DNA of 64,000 nt, taken from positions 22,701 through 86,700 of the forward strand of contig DYKN01000009.1 in NCBI GenBank assembly GCA_020722575.1, given 5' to 3'. The stretch comes from Rikenella microfusus (lineage in GTDB: Bacteria; Bacteroidota; Bacteroidia; Bacteroidales; VadinHA17). Of the stretch, positions 28,753 to 37,481 are shown piece after piece; positions within the stretch are counted from its first letter, which is position 1; each line of letters begins with the position of its first letter. The notes beneath the pieces are model-generated. The model saw nothing but the letters and a program-made list of their open reading frames with translations. It was not told where the DNA came from and searched no databases. The translations under genes and the position numbers were made by a program.

Positions 28753-30795
28753 ATGACAGCAAATAACAAATACCATATAAAAGCGACAGACAAATCCATT
28801 CTTGAGAAATGGTACAGACTTCTTGTATTGGGCAGGACTCTCGACGAAAGGGCTCCCAATTACCTGAAACAGTCAATTGGCTGGTCTTATCATGCACCTT
28901 ATGCAGGACATGATGGCATCCAGCTCGCAATAGGTCAGGTTTTCGAAAAGAACAAAGATTTCCTTTTCCCCTATTACAGGGATATGTTAACAAATCTTTC
29001 AGCAGGTATGACAGCAACGGAAATAATTCTTAATGGAATTTCCAAAGCAACTGATCCTTCGAGCGGGGGTCGTCATATGTCAAACCATTTTGCAAAACCC
29101 GAATGGAATATTCAGAATGTTTCATCCTGCACCGGCAATCATGCTTTACATGCCGTTGGTGTTGCAAGAGCAATAAAAAAATACGGGTCTGATGGAGTTT
29201 CAATTTGCTCGATGGGTGACTCTGCCGCTTCCGAGGGTTATGTTTACGAAGCTGTCAATGGCGCATCGCGGGAACAACTTCCGGTAATATTTGTTTTTCA
29301 GGACAATGGTTATGGCATATCTGTACCAAAAAAAGAGCAAACAGCTAACCGGAAAGTGGCAAACAACTTCTCTGGTTTTAAGAACCTTAAAATTTTTTTC
29401 TGCAATGGTAAGGATGTATTTGATTCAATGAATGTAATGACCGAAGCAAAGGAATATGTCAAAACAACAGGAAATCCTGCCATTGTTCATGCAAACTGTG
29501 TAAGGATTCATTCCCACTCAAATTCTGACCGTCACGAACTTTACCGTGATGAGAATGAAAGAAATTACGTTGCTGCTTATGATCCTGTCGCAAAATTTAG
29601 AAGGCTTCTGCTCCGTTATGGAAGATTTACTCAGAAGGAGCTTGAAGATATTGATAATGAAACAAAAGAAATTGTTTTGAAGGCTCATAAAGAGGCAATG
29701 AGTGCACCCGATCCGGAACCTTCTTCCGTCTTTAATTTTGTAATCCCCGAACCATATCCTGCCTTAAAATATCCCGACGGTACACATAATTTTAATGGCA
29801 AGCCTAAGAAGCTTATTGAAGCCTTAAATGAAACCCTCAAAGCAGAATTCAGACACAATCCCGATACGTTTATCTGGGGACAGGATATTGCCAACAAGGA
29901 AAAGGGGGGCATTTTCAATGTTACAAAAGGTATGCAGAAGGAGTTTGGTAAAGAGAGGGTCTTTAATGCTCCTATTGCCGAGGATTTTATTGTAGGCACT
30001 GCAAATGGCATGAGCAGGTTCAACGACAAAATACGAATTGTTGTTGAGGGGGCTGAGTTTGCTGATTACTTCTGGCCTGCCATGGAGCAGCTTGTTGATA
30101 CCTCGCACGATTACTGGCGATCGAACGGTAAGTTTTCCCCAAACATAACTATTCGGCTTGCTTCAGGAGGCTACATCGGAGGAGGGCTTTATCATTCGCA
30201 GACTATCGAAGGAGCTCTGACAACCTTTCCCGGTATACGTGTTGTTTATCCCTCCTTTGCAGATGATGCGGCAGGATTGCTCAGGAGCTCAATAAGGTCA
30301 AGAGGAACAACAGTTTTTCTCGAACCAAAAGCCCTCTACAACGACCCCAGGGCTGCTGCGCCAATACCAGAAGATTTTGAAGTCCCGTTTGGCAAAGCAA
30401 GAGTAAGAATGGAAGGAGATGACCTTGCAATGATAACATACGGTAACACAACAATCTTCTGCCTTGAGGCAGCTGAAAGACTGCGAAAAGAAAAAGATGT
30501 AACCGTCCGTGTACTTGACCTGCGCTCCCTTAATCCCCTCGACGAAGAAACAATCCTCGAAACAGTAAGGAAAACAGGCAAAGTGATGGTTGTACATGAA
30601 GATAAGGTCTTTGGTGGCTTCGGAGGCGAAATAGTAGCTCTTATTACTGCTAAAGCATTTGAATATCTCGATGGACCGGTTATAAGAGTTGGCTCACTTT
30701 TTACACCGGTCGGATTCAACAAAATACTTGAAAAAACTATTCTCCCCGACACAGAAAAAATATATACAGCCGCTGCGGAACTGCTGAAATATTAA
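28753..30795 (+). CDS. Fused alpha-beta E1 component of 2-oxoacid dehydrogenase
   Basis: E1 decarboxylates the 2-oxoacid with thiamine diphosphate and reductively acylates E2. The 680 residues contain the alpha part (about 1-320: YYRDMLTNLSAGM, SGGRHMSNHF, SMGDSAASEGYVYEAVNGA with FQDNGYGIS as the ThDP motif) and the beta part (about 345-680: EALNETLKAEF, FNAPIAEDFIVGTANGMS, EGAEFADYFWPAMEQL, RLASGGYIGGGLYHSQ, DLRSLNPLDEETILETVRKT). Alpha and beta are separate chains in many bacteria but this fused form is common in Bacteroidetes. It lies 12 bp after E2, and a flavodoxin gene follows after 11 bp. Confidence 0.93.
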   Translation: MTANNKYHIKATDKSILEKWYRLLVLGRTLDERAPNYLKQSIGWSYHAPYAGHDGIQLAIGQVFEKNKDFLFPYYRDMLTNLSAGMTATEIILNGISKATDPSSGGRHMSNHFAKPEWNIQNVSSCTGNHALHAVGVARAIKKYGSDGVSICSMGDSAASEGYVYEAVNGASREQLPVIFVFQDNGYGISVPKKEQTANRKVANNFSGFKNLKIFFCNGKDVFDSMNVMTEAKEYVKTTGNPAIVHANCVRIHSHSNSDRHELYRDENERNYVAAYDPVAKFRRLLLRYGRFTQKELEDIDNETKEIVLKAHKEAMSAPDPEPSSVFNFVIPEPYPALKYPDGTHNFNGKPKKLIEALNETLKAEFRHNPDTFIWGQDIANKEKGGIFNVTKGMQKEFGKERVFNAPIAEDFIVGTANGMSRFNDKIRIVVEGAEFADYFWPAMEQLVDTSHDYWRSNGKFSPNITIRLASGGYIGGGLYHSQTIEGALTTFPGIRVVYPSFADDAAGLLRSSIRSRGTTVFLEPKALYNDPRAAAPIPEDFEVPFGKARVRMEGDDLAMITYGNTTIFCLEAAERLRKEKDVTVRVLDLRSLNPLDEETILETVRKTGKVMVVHEDKVFGGFGGEIVALITAKAFEYLDGPVIRVGSLFTPVGFNKILEKTILPDTEKIYTAAAELLKY

Positions 30796-30806
30796 TCTTA
30801 AAAATT

Positions 30807-31313
30807 ATGGAAAAAACTGCAATAATATATAGCTTCAATACTGTTAAAACAGCTCAGGCTGCAAAACTGATTATAGAAAGTTTTGCTGATGAAAATATAG
30901 ATATGGTTAATGCCGAAGATATTACAGGAGAAAAGTTTCTCCAGTATAAGAATCTTATTCTTGGAGTTCCAACCTGGTTCGATGGAGAACTTCCAAACTA
31001 CTGGGATGAATTTCTTCCCGAACTTGAGGAGCTTGACCTGAAAGGCCGACGAATAGCAATATTTGGCCCCGGCGACCAGAGAAATTACCCTGAAAATTTT
31101 GTTGACGGAATTGGAATTCTCGGGCGTTTCCTTGAAGAAAGGGGAGCTGAACTGGTAGGCTTCACCCCTGCATCAGAATATAATTTCGAGAAAAGTGCTG
31201 CACTCAGAGGTAAGAAATTCATGGGATTGCCCCTGGATTTCGAAAACCAGGCATCCAGAAACAAAGAAAGAATTACCCGATGGGTGAAACAATTAAAAAA
31301 AGAACTCTACTGA
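30807..31313 (+). CDS. Flavodoxin-like protein
   Basis: Flavodoxins carry electrons on FMN in place of ferredoxin. The 168 residues have a flavodoxin fold pattern: beta1 AIIYS, ILGVPTWFDGELPNYWDEFLPEL at about 51-73 (with the FMN-flanking Trp and acidic loop) and IAIFGPGDQRNYPENFVDGIG at about 87-107, with FLEERGAELVGF later. The N-terminal phosphate loop reads SFNTVKTA instead of the usual T/SxTGNT, an oddity that still keeps Thr residues. It lies 11 bp downstream of fused E1 on the same strand, so it may belong to that operon. The partner is unknown. Confidence 0.82.
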   Translation: MEKTAIIYSFNTVKTAQAAKLIIESFADENIDMVNAEDITGEKFLQYKNLILGVPTWFDGELPNYWDEFLPELEELDLKGRRIAIFGPGDQRNYPENFVDGIGILGRFLEERGAELVGFTPASEYNFEKSAALRGKKFMGLPLDFENQASRNKERITRWVKQLKKELY

Positions 31314-31336
31314 AAATCCGGATATCCTGATTCTCT

Positions 31337-32701
31337 TCAACCCAATTTTGATTGCAAATCCTCAACACCTTCGGGCTTAACTGGAAGAGATACCGTAAAC
31401 TTTGTCCATACTCCTTCCTCGCTTTCAACTTTTATTTTCCCACCATGATTTTTTACAATCTGCTGGACAATCGCCAATCCAAGCCCTGTACCTGATTTAA
31501 AGTCTTTCGGTACATTTGACCCCCTGAAAAATTCATCAAATACTTTTGGAATATCCTCAGCAGGTATACCTATACCCGAATCGGAAATTTCTGAGATAAT
31601 ATTATCTCCTCTTCTTCTAATATTGAGTTCTATCCTGCCACTGGCTGGTGTATACTTGATAGCATTAAATAAAAGATTTGAATACATTTCTTCCAGAGTG
31701 TAAGGATTACCCGTCATCCTGTCGGCATTTTCATCAATATAATAACTGAAATTTATTGTTTTATCTTTAATTAGAATCTTTATGGGCGTAACAACTTTTT
31801 CTATAAGGTCCGGAATACTGAACTCAACTATTTCGTCATCATGTTTTAAACGTTTCCTTGTTAAATTAAGCAAATCGCTGATAAACTCCGATAGAAATTC
31901 AGCTCTTTCATAAGCCCTGACAACGAACTCTTTCTGACTATCATTAAGTTTCCCTGACATCTCGGTTTTAAGAATTTCCAGACAGCTTATTATTGCTGCA
32001 ACATGACCTTTAATATCGTGAGTTACCCTGAAAACATATTCATTTTTAAGTTTATCTTTCTTTTCAAGTTCCATATTTGTTTTTACATAAGTCTCTTCAC
32101 TTTTTATTGATCTGTGAATAATCATCTGAGAGAGACTTACGACCATTATTGCCGTACATGCAAAAACCACTCCTGTACCTGTTACATAAAGGACGTTCTG
32201 GTAAAGTTCATGAGAAACATAACCTTCGAGGGGGAAATGTGGTATTACTCCAAAACATTCGAATAGTCCAAGAGAAGCCGTTAATACAAGGGCAAAGGCG
32301 GCGTAAAGATAGCTCTGATAAACAGGGAATATTGAACTTGCAATAATAAGATGAAAAAAGTAAAACAGGAATAATGGATTTTCAATGCCTCCTGAATAAT
32401 GAATCAGCACCGTAAGTATAATCAAATCTGATATTATCTGAAAATGTATGTTTCTTTTAACTCTTCCTATAACATTTGTTCCAGTGTCTTTCTTGATCCT
32501 TTCAAGAGTTATTTTATGGAAAACATTCAACAACAGAAGAATGCATGCAAGCAAATAAATTTGTTTCTCTTTAACGGTGATTCCGAGTAAATGAGTTACG
32601 GCATAATTGGAAACAACAAGAATTGTAATTGCAATCCATCTGATGCGGATAAACCATTTAAGGAAAAACAGGTGTGCAGGTAATAATTTTTCTTCCATCA
32701 T
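31337..32701 (-). CDS. Membrane sensor histidine kinase
   Basis: The 454 residues have about six N-terminal membrane helices (about 15-200) with no recognisable ligand or PAS domain, then a HisKA dimerisation helix with the phosphorylated histidine in FRVTHDIKGHV at about 230, and a HATPase domain (NLLFNAIKYTPASG, DSGIGIPAEDI, GTGLGLAIVQQIV). It lies 39 bp downstream of the second HdrA-like gene on the same strand, so it is likely part of the hydrogenase transcript or closely linked. A stand-alone receiver at 40589-41044 is a plausible partner. The input signal is unknown. Confidence 0.88.
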   Translation of the reverse strand: MMEEKLLPAHLFFLKWFIRIRWIAITILVVSNYAVTHLLGITVKEKQIYLLACILLLLNVFHKITLERIKKDTGTNVIGRVKRNIHFQIISDLIILTVLIHYSGGIENPLFLFYFFHLIIASSIFPVYQSYLYAAFALVLTASLGLFECFGVIPHFPLEGYVSHELYQNVLYVTGTGVVFACTAIMVVSLSQMIIHRSIKSEETYVKTNMELEKKDKLKNEYVFRVTHDIKGHVAAIISCLEILKTEMSGKLNDSQKEFVVRAYERAEFLSEFISDLLNLTRKRLKHDDEIVEFSIPDLIEKVVTPIKILIKDKTINFSYYIDENADRMTGNPYTLEEMYSNLLFNAIKYTPASGRIELNIRRRGDNIISEISDSGIGIPAEDIPKVFDEFFRGSNVPKDFKSGTGLGLAIVQQIVKNHGGKIKVESEEGVWTKFTVSLPVKPEGVEDLQSKLG

Positions 32702-32740
32702 ACTGGAAATAAAAAGTGATCGGCATTATCAGTACAGATC

Positions 32741-34462
32741 TCAAACAGCGAATAGTCCATCAACTTCTGCAAGTATCTGCTGGTCGGTAAAATGTCTTCC
32801 TTTTATTGCAGACGATGGACAGGCTGCAACACAAACCCCGCATCCTTTACACAGTGCGCTGATTATGTGGCTCTGTTTTTTATCTTCAAGAAATTCAATT
32901 GCGTTGTATGGACAAAGGGTGTTGCATAATCTGCATCCTGCACATAGATCGGGGATTACTTCAGAATAAAGTGCGTCTATCTCTATTTTTTCTTTTGCAA
33001 TTCTCGCCAGTATTCTTGCGGCTGCAGCTCTTGCCTGGGCAACAGTGTCAGGTATATCTTTCGGTGCAACACATGTACCAGCAATAAAAATACCATCGGT
33101 AGTTGTTGCAACCGGTTCAAGTTTTGGGTGACTCTCAATAAACCATCCTTCTTTATCCTGACTTATATTGACAATTCTGGCAACTTCTGCCGAATCTTCT
33201 CTTGCTTCCATCCCAACCATCAGTACAACCAGGTCGGCAGGTATTTCTATAACCTCTCCCGAAAGTTTTTCGTTAACCTCAATAAGCATTTCACAATCAT
33301 CCTCCGGGCCAGCTTTATGAATAACAGGCCTGTCGCCTTTTTCATACATCAAAAACATGGTTTTTGCTTCAGAAGATCTTCTGTAGAAATCCTCATGGCC
33401 CTTCCCAAAAGCATGCATATCAATATATATATCCGATACATGGCAATCAGGAATTGCTGATTTTATTTCGTGAGCATATTTAAGTGCCGTCATACAGCAA
33501 ACCCTTGAACAATAGGGATGAAATTCTACACTACGGCTTCCTACACAATGAATTATTGCAACATATTTGGGGATTTTCCCGTTTTTGGTTTCGATACGAC
33601 CTGATTTTATCATTGCTTCAAGTTCAAATGAAGTAACGACGTTTGGGAGTTTACCATAACCATAATGTACAATGCGTGAAGCGTCAAATTCCTTATAACC
33701 TGTACAAACTATAACATTACCAATTTCCACTTCAGAAGGTTCTCCTTTCTCTTTTAGAGGAGTAATAACTGCCTTAAAGTTGCCAACAAAACCAGAAAGA
33801 TTAGTTACTTTCGAATTGAAGAAGATTTCAATGTTGTTGTTTCCTTTGATTCGTGATATTCTTTCAATTAGAAGATCTTTGGCAGGATAGAGATAAGGCG
33901 CTGTCAGATCAACCCGGGCAAGGTTCCCACCCAGATGGTCCTCTTTTTCAACAAGATAAACCTTATTTCCTGCATCTGCCAGTTCAAGAGCTGCGGTCAT
34001 TCCTGCAATACCACCACCAATTACAAGTACATTGGGGCACATCTTGACCGGAACACTTTCAAGCTCCTCATGCAATTGAACCCTATAAATAGCAGCCCTG
34101 ACAAGGTCTTTTGCCTTTTCGGTAGCTTCTGACTGGCCGGAATGAACCCAGCTGCATTGTTCACGTATATTGGCCATTTCAAGGAGGTACTGGTTCAGCC
34201 CTGCCGCCCGCAAAGCATTCCGAAAAGTCCGTTCATGCATATTCGGACTGCATGCAGCTACAATAACTCTGTTCAGACTGTATTCTTTTATATCGTGGCT
34301 TATCATTTCCTGACCGGGATTTGAACACATATACTTATATGTCTTTGCAAGAACAACACCCGGTAATGTCTTTGCATACTGCGCAACCGCCTCAACATCA
34401 ATAATTCTGGCAATATTGGTTCCACACATGCAAATATATACGCCTGCTCTGAGCTCTTTCAT
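32741..34462 (-). CDS. HdrA-like flavoprotein with N-terminal Cys domain and C-terminal ferredoxin
   Basis: HdrA is the FAD-containing electron-distribution subunit of heterodisulfide-reductase-type complexes. The 573 residues start with the N-terminal HdrA domain carrying cysteines at about 11, 13, 46, 71 and 103 (CMCGTN then MCSNPGQ then ACSPN). The FAD site GGGIAG is at about 149-154 and the HCVGSRSVEFHPYCSRVCCM element follows near 305. Two C-terminal [4Fe-4S] motifs (CxxCxxCxxxCP from about 507 and 538) complete it. The inserted ferredoxin and the DCxxC segment found in the paralogue at 35644-37446 are missing here. The gene is fourth or fifth in the Mvh/Qmo-like operon and lies 13 bp after the QmoC-like gene. 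Confidence 0.88.
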   Translation of the reverse strand: MKELRAGVYICMCGTNIARIIDVEAVAQYAKTLPGVVLAKTYKYMCSNPGQEMISHDIKEYSLNRVIVAACSPNMHERTFRNALRAAGLNQYLLEMANIREQCSWVHSGQSEATEKAKDLVRAAIYRVQLHEELESVPVKMCPNVLVIGGGIAGMTAALELADAGNKVYLVEKEDHLGGNLARVDLTAPYLYPAKDLLIERISRIKGNNNIEIFFNSKVTNLSGFVGNFKAVITPLKEKGEPSEVEIGNVIVCTGYKEFDASRIVHYGYGKLPNVVTSFELEAMIKSGRIETKNGKIPKYVAIIHCVGSRSVEFHPYCSRVCCMTALKYAHEIKSAIPDCHVSDIYIDMHAFGKGHEDFYRRSSEAKTMFLMYEKGDRPVIHKAGPEDDCEMLIEVNEKLSGEVIEIPADLVVLMVGMEAREDSAEVARIVNISQDKEGWFIESHPKLEPVATTTDGIFIAGTCVAPKDIPDTVAQARAAAARILARIAKEKIEIDALYSEVIPDLCAGCRLCNTLCPYNAIEFLEDKKQSHIISALCKGCGVCVAACPSSAIKGRHFTDQQILAEVDGLFAV

Positions 34463-34475
34463 AGATCAAAAAAAT

Positions 34476-35633
34476 TTATTTAATAATAATCGGCATTGAA
34501 TTCAGTACCAGCTCCTGACGGAGAAGAGCTTCTTTCCGTACTGCTGCAAAATACATGGCCAGAGGACGATAAACCAGATGCGCCCACTTACTGAAAGGCA
34601 TCCTCAGAAGCCAGGGAACAACACTCATTAAATGAATAATATAAGTAATGTTTGCTGTTTCAATCATACCTGTCCTGTGAAATATGTGCTGTGATATCCC
34701 GGTTACAACAATTATAAACAATAATATCACAAATACCCAGTCGGTACCGTGTGATTTTTTATATTGTACATAATGTTTTTTGATTCTCCCTCTTATAAAG
34801 TATATTGTTCCAGAAATCAATCCTAAAGTGGCAAGATAACCGAATATATGGACCTCCCACCTGATCCGGGGACCTGACTGGAGGCGTTCAATAAATACCA
34901 TGACAAGCACAAGCATTGTTACATATCCAAGCATCAGCCCCAGATGAATAAGCCATGGCATATAAAGTGTATGACCTCTTCTTTTCTCACAATCGGAATA
35001 TCTTTTTTGAGTAAAAAAATGCCACGGTAGCTGGTAAAATTCCTTCAGATAAAGCCACCATGGCACATTAACGGAAGTACCTTTTACCATAACCGATTTC
35101 CACATCCGGAAAGCATTTAACAGAAGGAATATCAGCAATATAGCTCCAACTGACAAATCAAACTTATGAATAAATGAACTATTCAGAAAAGCTCCTTCAC
35201 CGTCATATACTCCGATGTTTCCGTGTGTAAGTCCATAATAAATCATACCTGCTCCGGTTAAAAGAGCAATTATGATTATATATAATATTTCTGCAACCCT
35301 TGATTTGTAAAATAGAGTTGCCAGTCCTGTGAAATCATATCTGGTAATAAGCCAGCGTCTGAGACTCATCATTGTCTCTCCCGGATCTGCCTCCCTGGGA
35401 CATTGCTCAGAACATTGTCCGCAATAATAACATAACCATGGTTCCAGGGTTGTCTCCAGCTTTGTTTCGAGACCCATCTGCAAAAGTTTCATTGATTTTC
35501 TGGGAAACCTGTAAACTTCATCTGCATGAGGGCACACAGTAGAGCAATCACCGCACTGATAGCATAATTGTACATCTTCTGCTCCAAAGCGGTTAAGTTC
35601 ATTTATGAACATCGGATTTACTCTGATTGCCAT
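34476..35633 (-). CDS. QmoC-like membrane electron-transfer subunit (HdrC ferredoxin fused to cytochrome b-like domain)
   Basis: The 385-residue product has an HdrC-like N-terminus with two [4Fe-4S] motifs, CYQCGDCSTVCP (cysteines about 24, 27, 30, 34) and CYYCGQCSEQCP (about 68, 71, 74, 78). It then has about six membrane helices (from about 114 to 345) with conserved-looking histidines (LIHLGLMLGY, VHIFGYLATLG, ISQHIFHRTGM, IIHLMSVVPW). This layout is that of QmoC, where HdrC and a cytochrome b-like domain pass electrons to or from menaquinone. It lies between two HdrA-like genes. HdrC-like and membrane parts are seen; haem ligation and quinone contact are inferred. Confidence 0.87.
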   Translation of the reverse strand: MAIRVNPMFINELNRFGAEDVQLCYQCGDCSTVCPHADEVYRFPRKSMKLLQMGLETKLETTLEPWLCYYCGQCSEQCPREADPGETMMSLRRWLITRYDFTGLATLFYKSRVAEILYIIIIALLTGAGMIYYGLTHGNIGVYDGEGAFLNSSFIHKFDLSVGAILLIFLLLNAFRMWKSVMVKGTSVNVPWWLYLKEFYQLPWHFFTQKRYSDCEKRRGHTLYMPWLIHLGLMLGYVTMLVLVMVFIERLQSGPRIRWEVHIFGYLATLGLISGTIYFIRGRIKKHYVQYKKSHGTDWVFVILLFIIVVTGISQHIFHRTGMIETANITYIIHLMSVVPWLLRMPFSKWAHLVYRPLAMYFAAVRKEALLRQELVLNSMPIIIK

Positions 35634-35643
35634 AATATTTTAT

Positions 35644-37446
35644 TTAAATTTTATGCAATACTCTGGCTCTTTCCTCAATTTCACTTAGTGATAAACTACT
35701 GAGATTTCCGAGACCTCTGCCGCTGGTAATGCTTTTAAGTACACCGGCAGCTACAGCAGATGCCTGGGCTACAGTGTCAGGTATGTCTTTTGGCCCCTGG
35801 CACATACCTGCTACGTAAATTCCTCCCTGTTCAGTATCAGTTGGGCTGCCATTATAATCCAATTCCGAAAACCAACCATCATTATCACGTTTAATACCGA
35901 ACATCCTGCTAAGTTCTTCTGTACCTTGTGAAGGGATAAGCCCAACAGCCAGCACTACCATATCAACTTCAAATTCCAGCAACCTGTCATTAATAATATC
36001 CTCTCCCTTAATTATCATTTTATTCCCCTTCATCTCCACTGAAGCAGTATGCCCACGGACAACAAAGGTTCCTTCCTGTTTTATCCTCTCTGCAAACTCC
36101 TCATAGCCTTTGCCGAATGCTCTCATGTCAATATAGAATTCATAAACTTTGGCATTCGGTACTTTCTCCTTGATAAGATGTGCAAATTTGAGGGAATACA
36201 TACAGCATACCCTGCTGCAGTAAGAGTTATACTTTTTATTCCTTGAACCAACACAGTGGATTAATGCTACGCTTGAGGGTGGAATACCTTCCGGAGTGAA
36301 TACCCATTCTTCTTCACCGGTTTTCTTATTGATTGTTTTCGTTTTCATGACTATCCTCCCGCCAGTTGTGCCTGAAGCATTGGTGAGCCTCTCAAATTCA
36401 AGGGAAGTAAGAACGTTAGGATATACACCATATTTATACTGTTCTATTCTGGAAGCATCAAGCATTTCATAACCTGTCGCCAGAATTATGTTTCCGACTT
36501 CAATATCTATTATTTTTTCTTTTTCATTGAGGTTTATACATTCTTTCGGGCATTTCCTGGCACATACACCGCACTTTTTCCCCTCTGAAATAATATACGT
36601 ACAATGCTGGCTGTCGATCAGAAATGCATTTGGTATTGCCTGAGGGAAGGGAATGTAGATAGCTTTTCGTAAGGATATTCCTGCATCAAATTCACTCTTA
36701 ACTTTAACTGGGCACACTTCGGCACACTGGTTGCATGCCACGCAGGCATCTGGATCCACATATCTGGGAGACTGTTTAATTTTTATCCGGTATGCACCCG
36801 GTTTGCCTGAAACAGAAATGACTTTCGACATGGTAATCAGTCGTATCATTTCATGCTGTCCTACTGATACCATTTTTGGGGTAAGGATACATGCTGCACA
36901 ATCGAGAGTGGGAAATGTTTTATCAAACATGGCCATGTGCCCTCCAATCGTCCCGCTTTGTTCAACCAGATATACCTGTTTCCCTGCATTTGCTATTTCA
37001 AGAGCAGCCTGAATTCCCGCAATACCTCCTCCAATTATGAGTGTTGAATGGTTTACGGGATTACCTCCTGGTACTGCTGCCAGTGGGAAAGGTACTCCCA
37101 TTACCGCACAGGCTAAAATAGCTTTTGCTCTGTCCATTGCATTCTCCCCTCTTGCTCCATGCTCCTGAAAAGATGCAAGCCATATCTCGGAGGTATCTCC
37201 TCCGGCAAGTGCCATTGCCCTTGTGAATACAGGTTTATAATAACCCGGCATATCCCCGGCAATAACTATTCTTTCCAGAGAAGAAAACTTGATCCTTTCA
37301 CTAAGCTCTGCTGCTTTAAGAGAAGAGTCTGGTTTTAGAATTACCACAGTCTCAACATTAGGTAAATTAGCTGAATATTTAGCAATAGCATCAATATTCA
37401 GTTCCCTGTTCTCGTATGGCTGACAGAAGAAAACACCTGTTCGCAT
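35644..37446 (-). CDS. HdrA-like flavoprotein with inserted ferredoxin domain
   Basis: The 600 residues belong to the HdrA family of FAD-containing electron-distribution subunits. The N-terminal 125 residues align with the HdrA N-domain but only Cys8 is left of its iron-sulfur cysteines. The FAD site GGGIAG is at about 139-144, followed by the HdrA segment TLDCAACILTPKM (about 180-192), an inserted two-cluster ferredoxin (Cys 235, 238, 241, 245 and 282, 292, 295, 299) and HCVGSRNKKYNSYCSRVCCM. The C-terminal ferredoxin present in the paralogue at 32741-34462 is absent. It is 35 bp downstream of the hydrogenase large subunit and 10 bp upstream of the QmoC-like gene. Confidence 0.9.
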   Translation of the reverse strand: MRTGVFFCQPYENRELNIDAIAKYSANLPNVETVVILKPDSSLKAAELSERIKFSSLERIVIAGDMPGYYKPVFTRAMALAGGDTSEIWLASFQEHGARGENAMDRAKAILACAVMGVPFPLAAVPGGNPVNHSTLIIGGGIAGIQAALEIANAGKQVYLVEQSGTIGGHMAMFDKTFPTLDCAACILTPKMVSVGQHEMIRLITMSKVISVSGKPGAYRIKIKQSPRYVDPDACVACNQCAEVCPVKVKSEFDAGISLRKAIYIPFPQAIPNAFLIDSQHCTYIISEGKKCGVCARKCPKECINLNEKEKIIDIEVGNIILATGYEMLDASRIEQYKYGVYPNVLTSLEFERLTNASGTTGGRIVMKTKTINKKTGEEEWVFTPEGIPPSSVALIHCVGSRNKKYNSYCSRVCCMYSLKFAHLIKEKVPNAKVYEFYIDMRAFGKGYEEFAERIKQEGTFVVRGHTASVEMKGNKMIIKGEDIINDRLLEFEVDMVVLAVGLIPSQGTEELSRMFGIKRDNDGWFSELDYNGSPTDTEQGGIYVAGMCQGPKDIPDTVAQASAVAAGVLKSITSGRGLGNLSSLSLSEIEERARVLHKI

Positions 37447-37481
37447 TGCTTCTAAATTGATTAAAATATTTTTATCAAAAA

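Noticed and set aside
30336..30752. 138-residue minus-strand frame inside the fused E1 gene
   Set aside because: It is a shadow of E1 with Ser/Arg-rich low-complexity composition.
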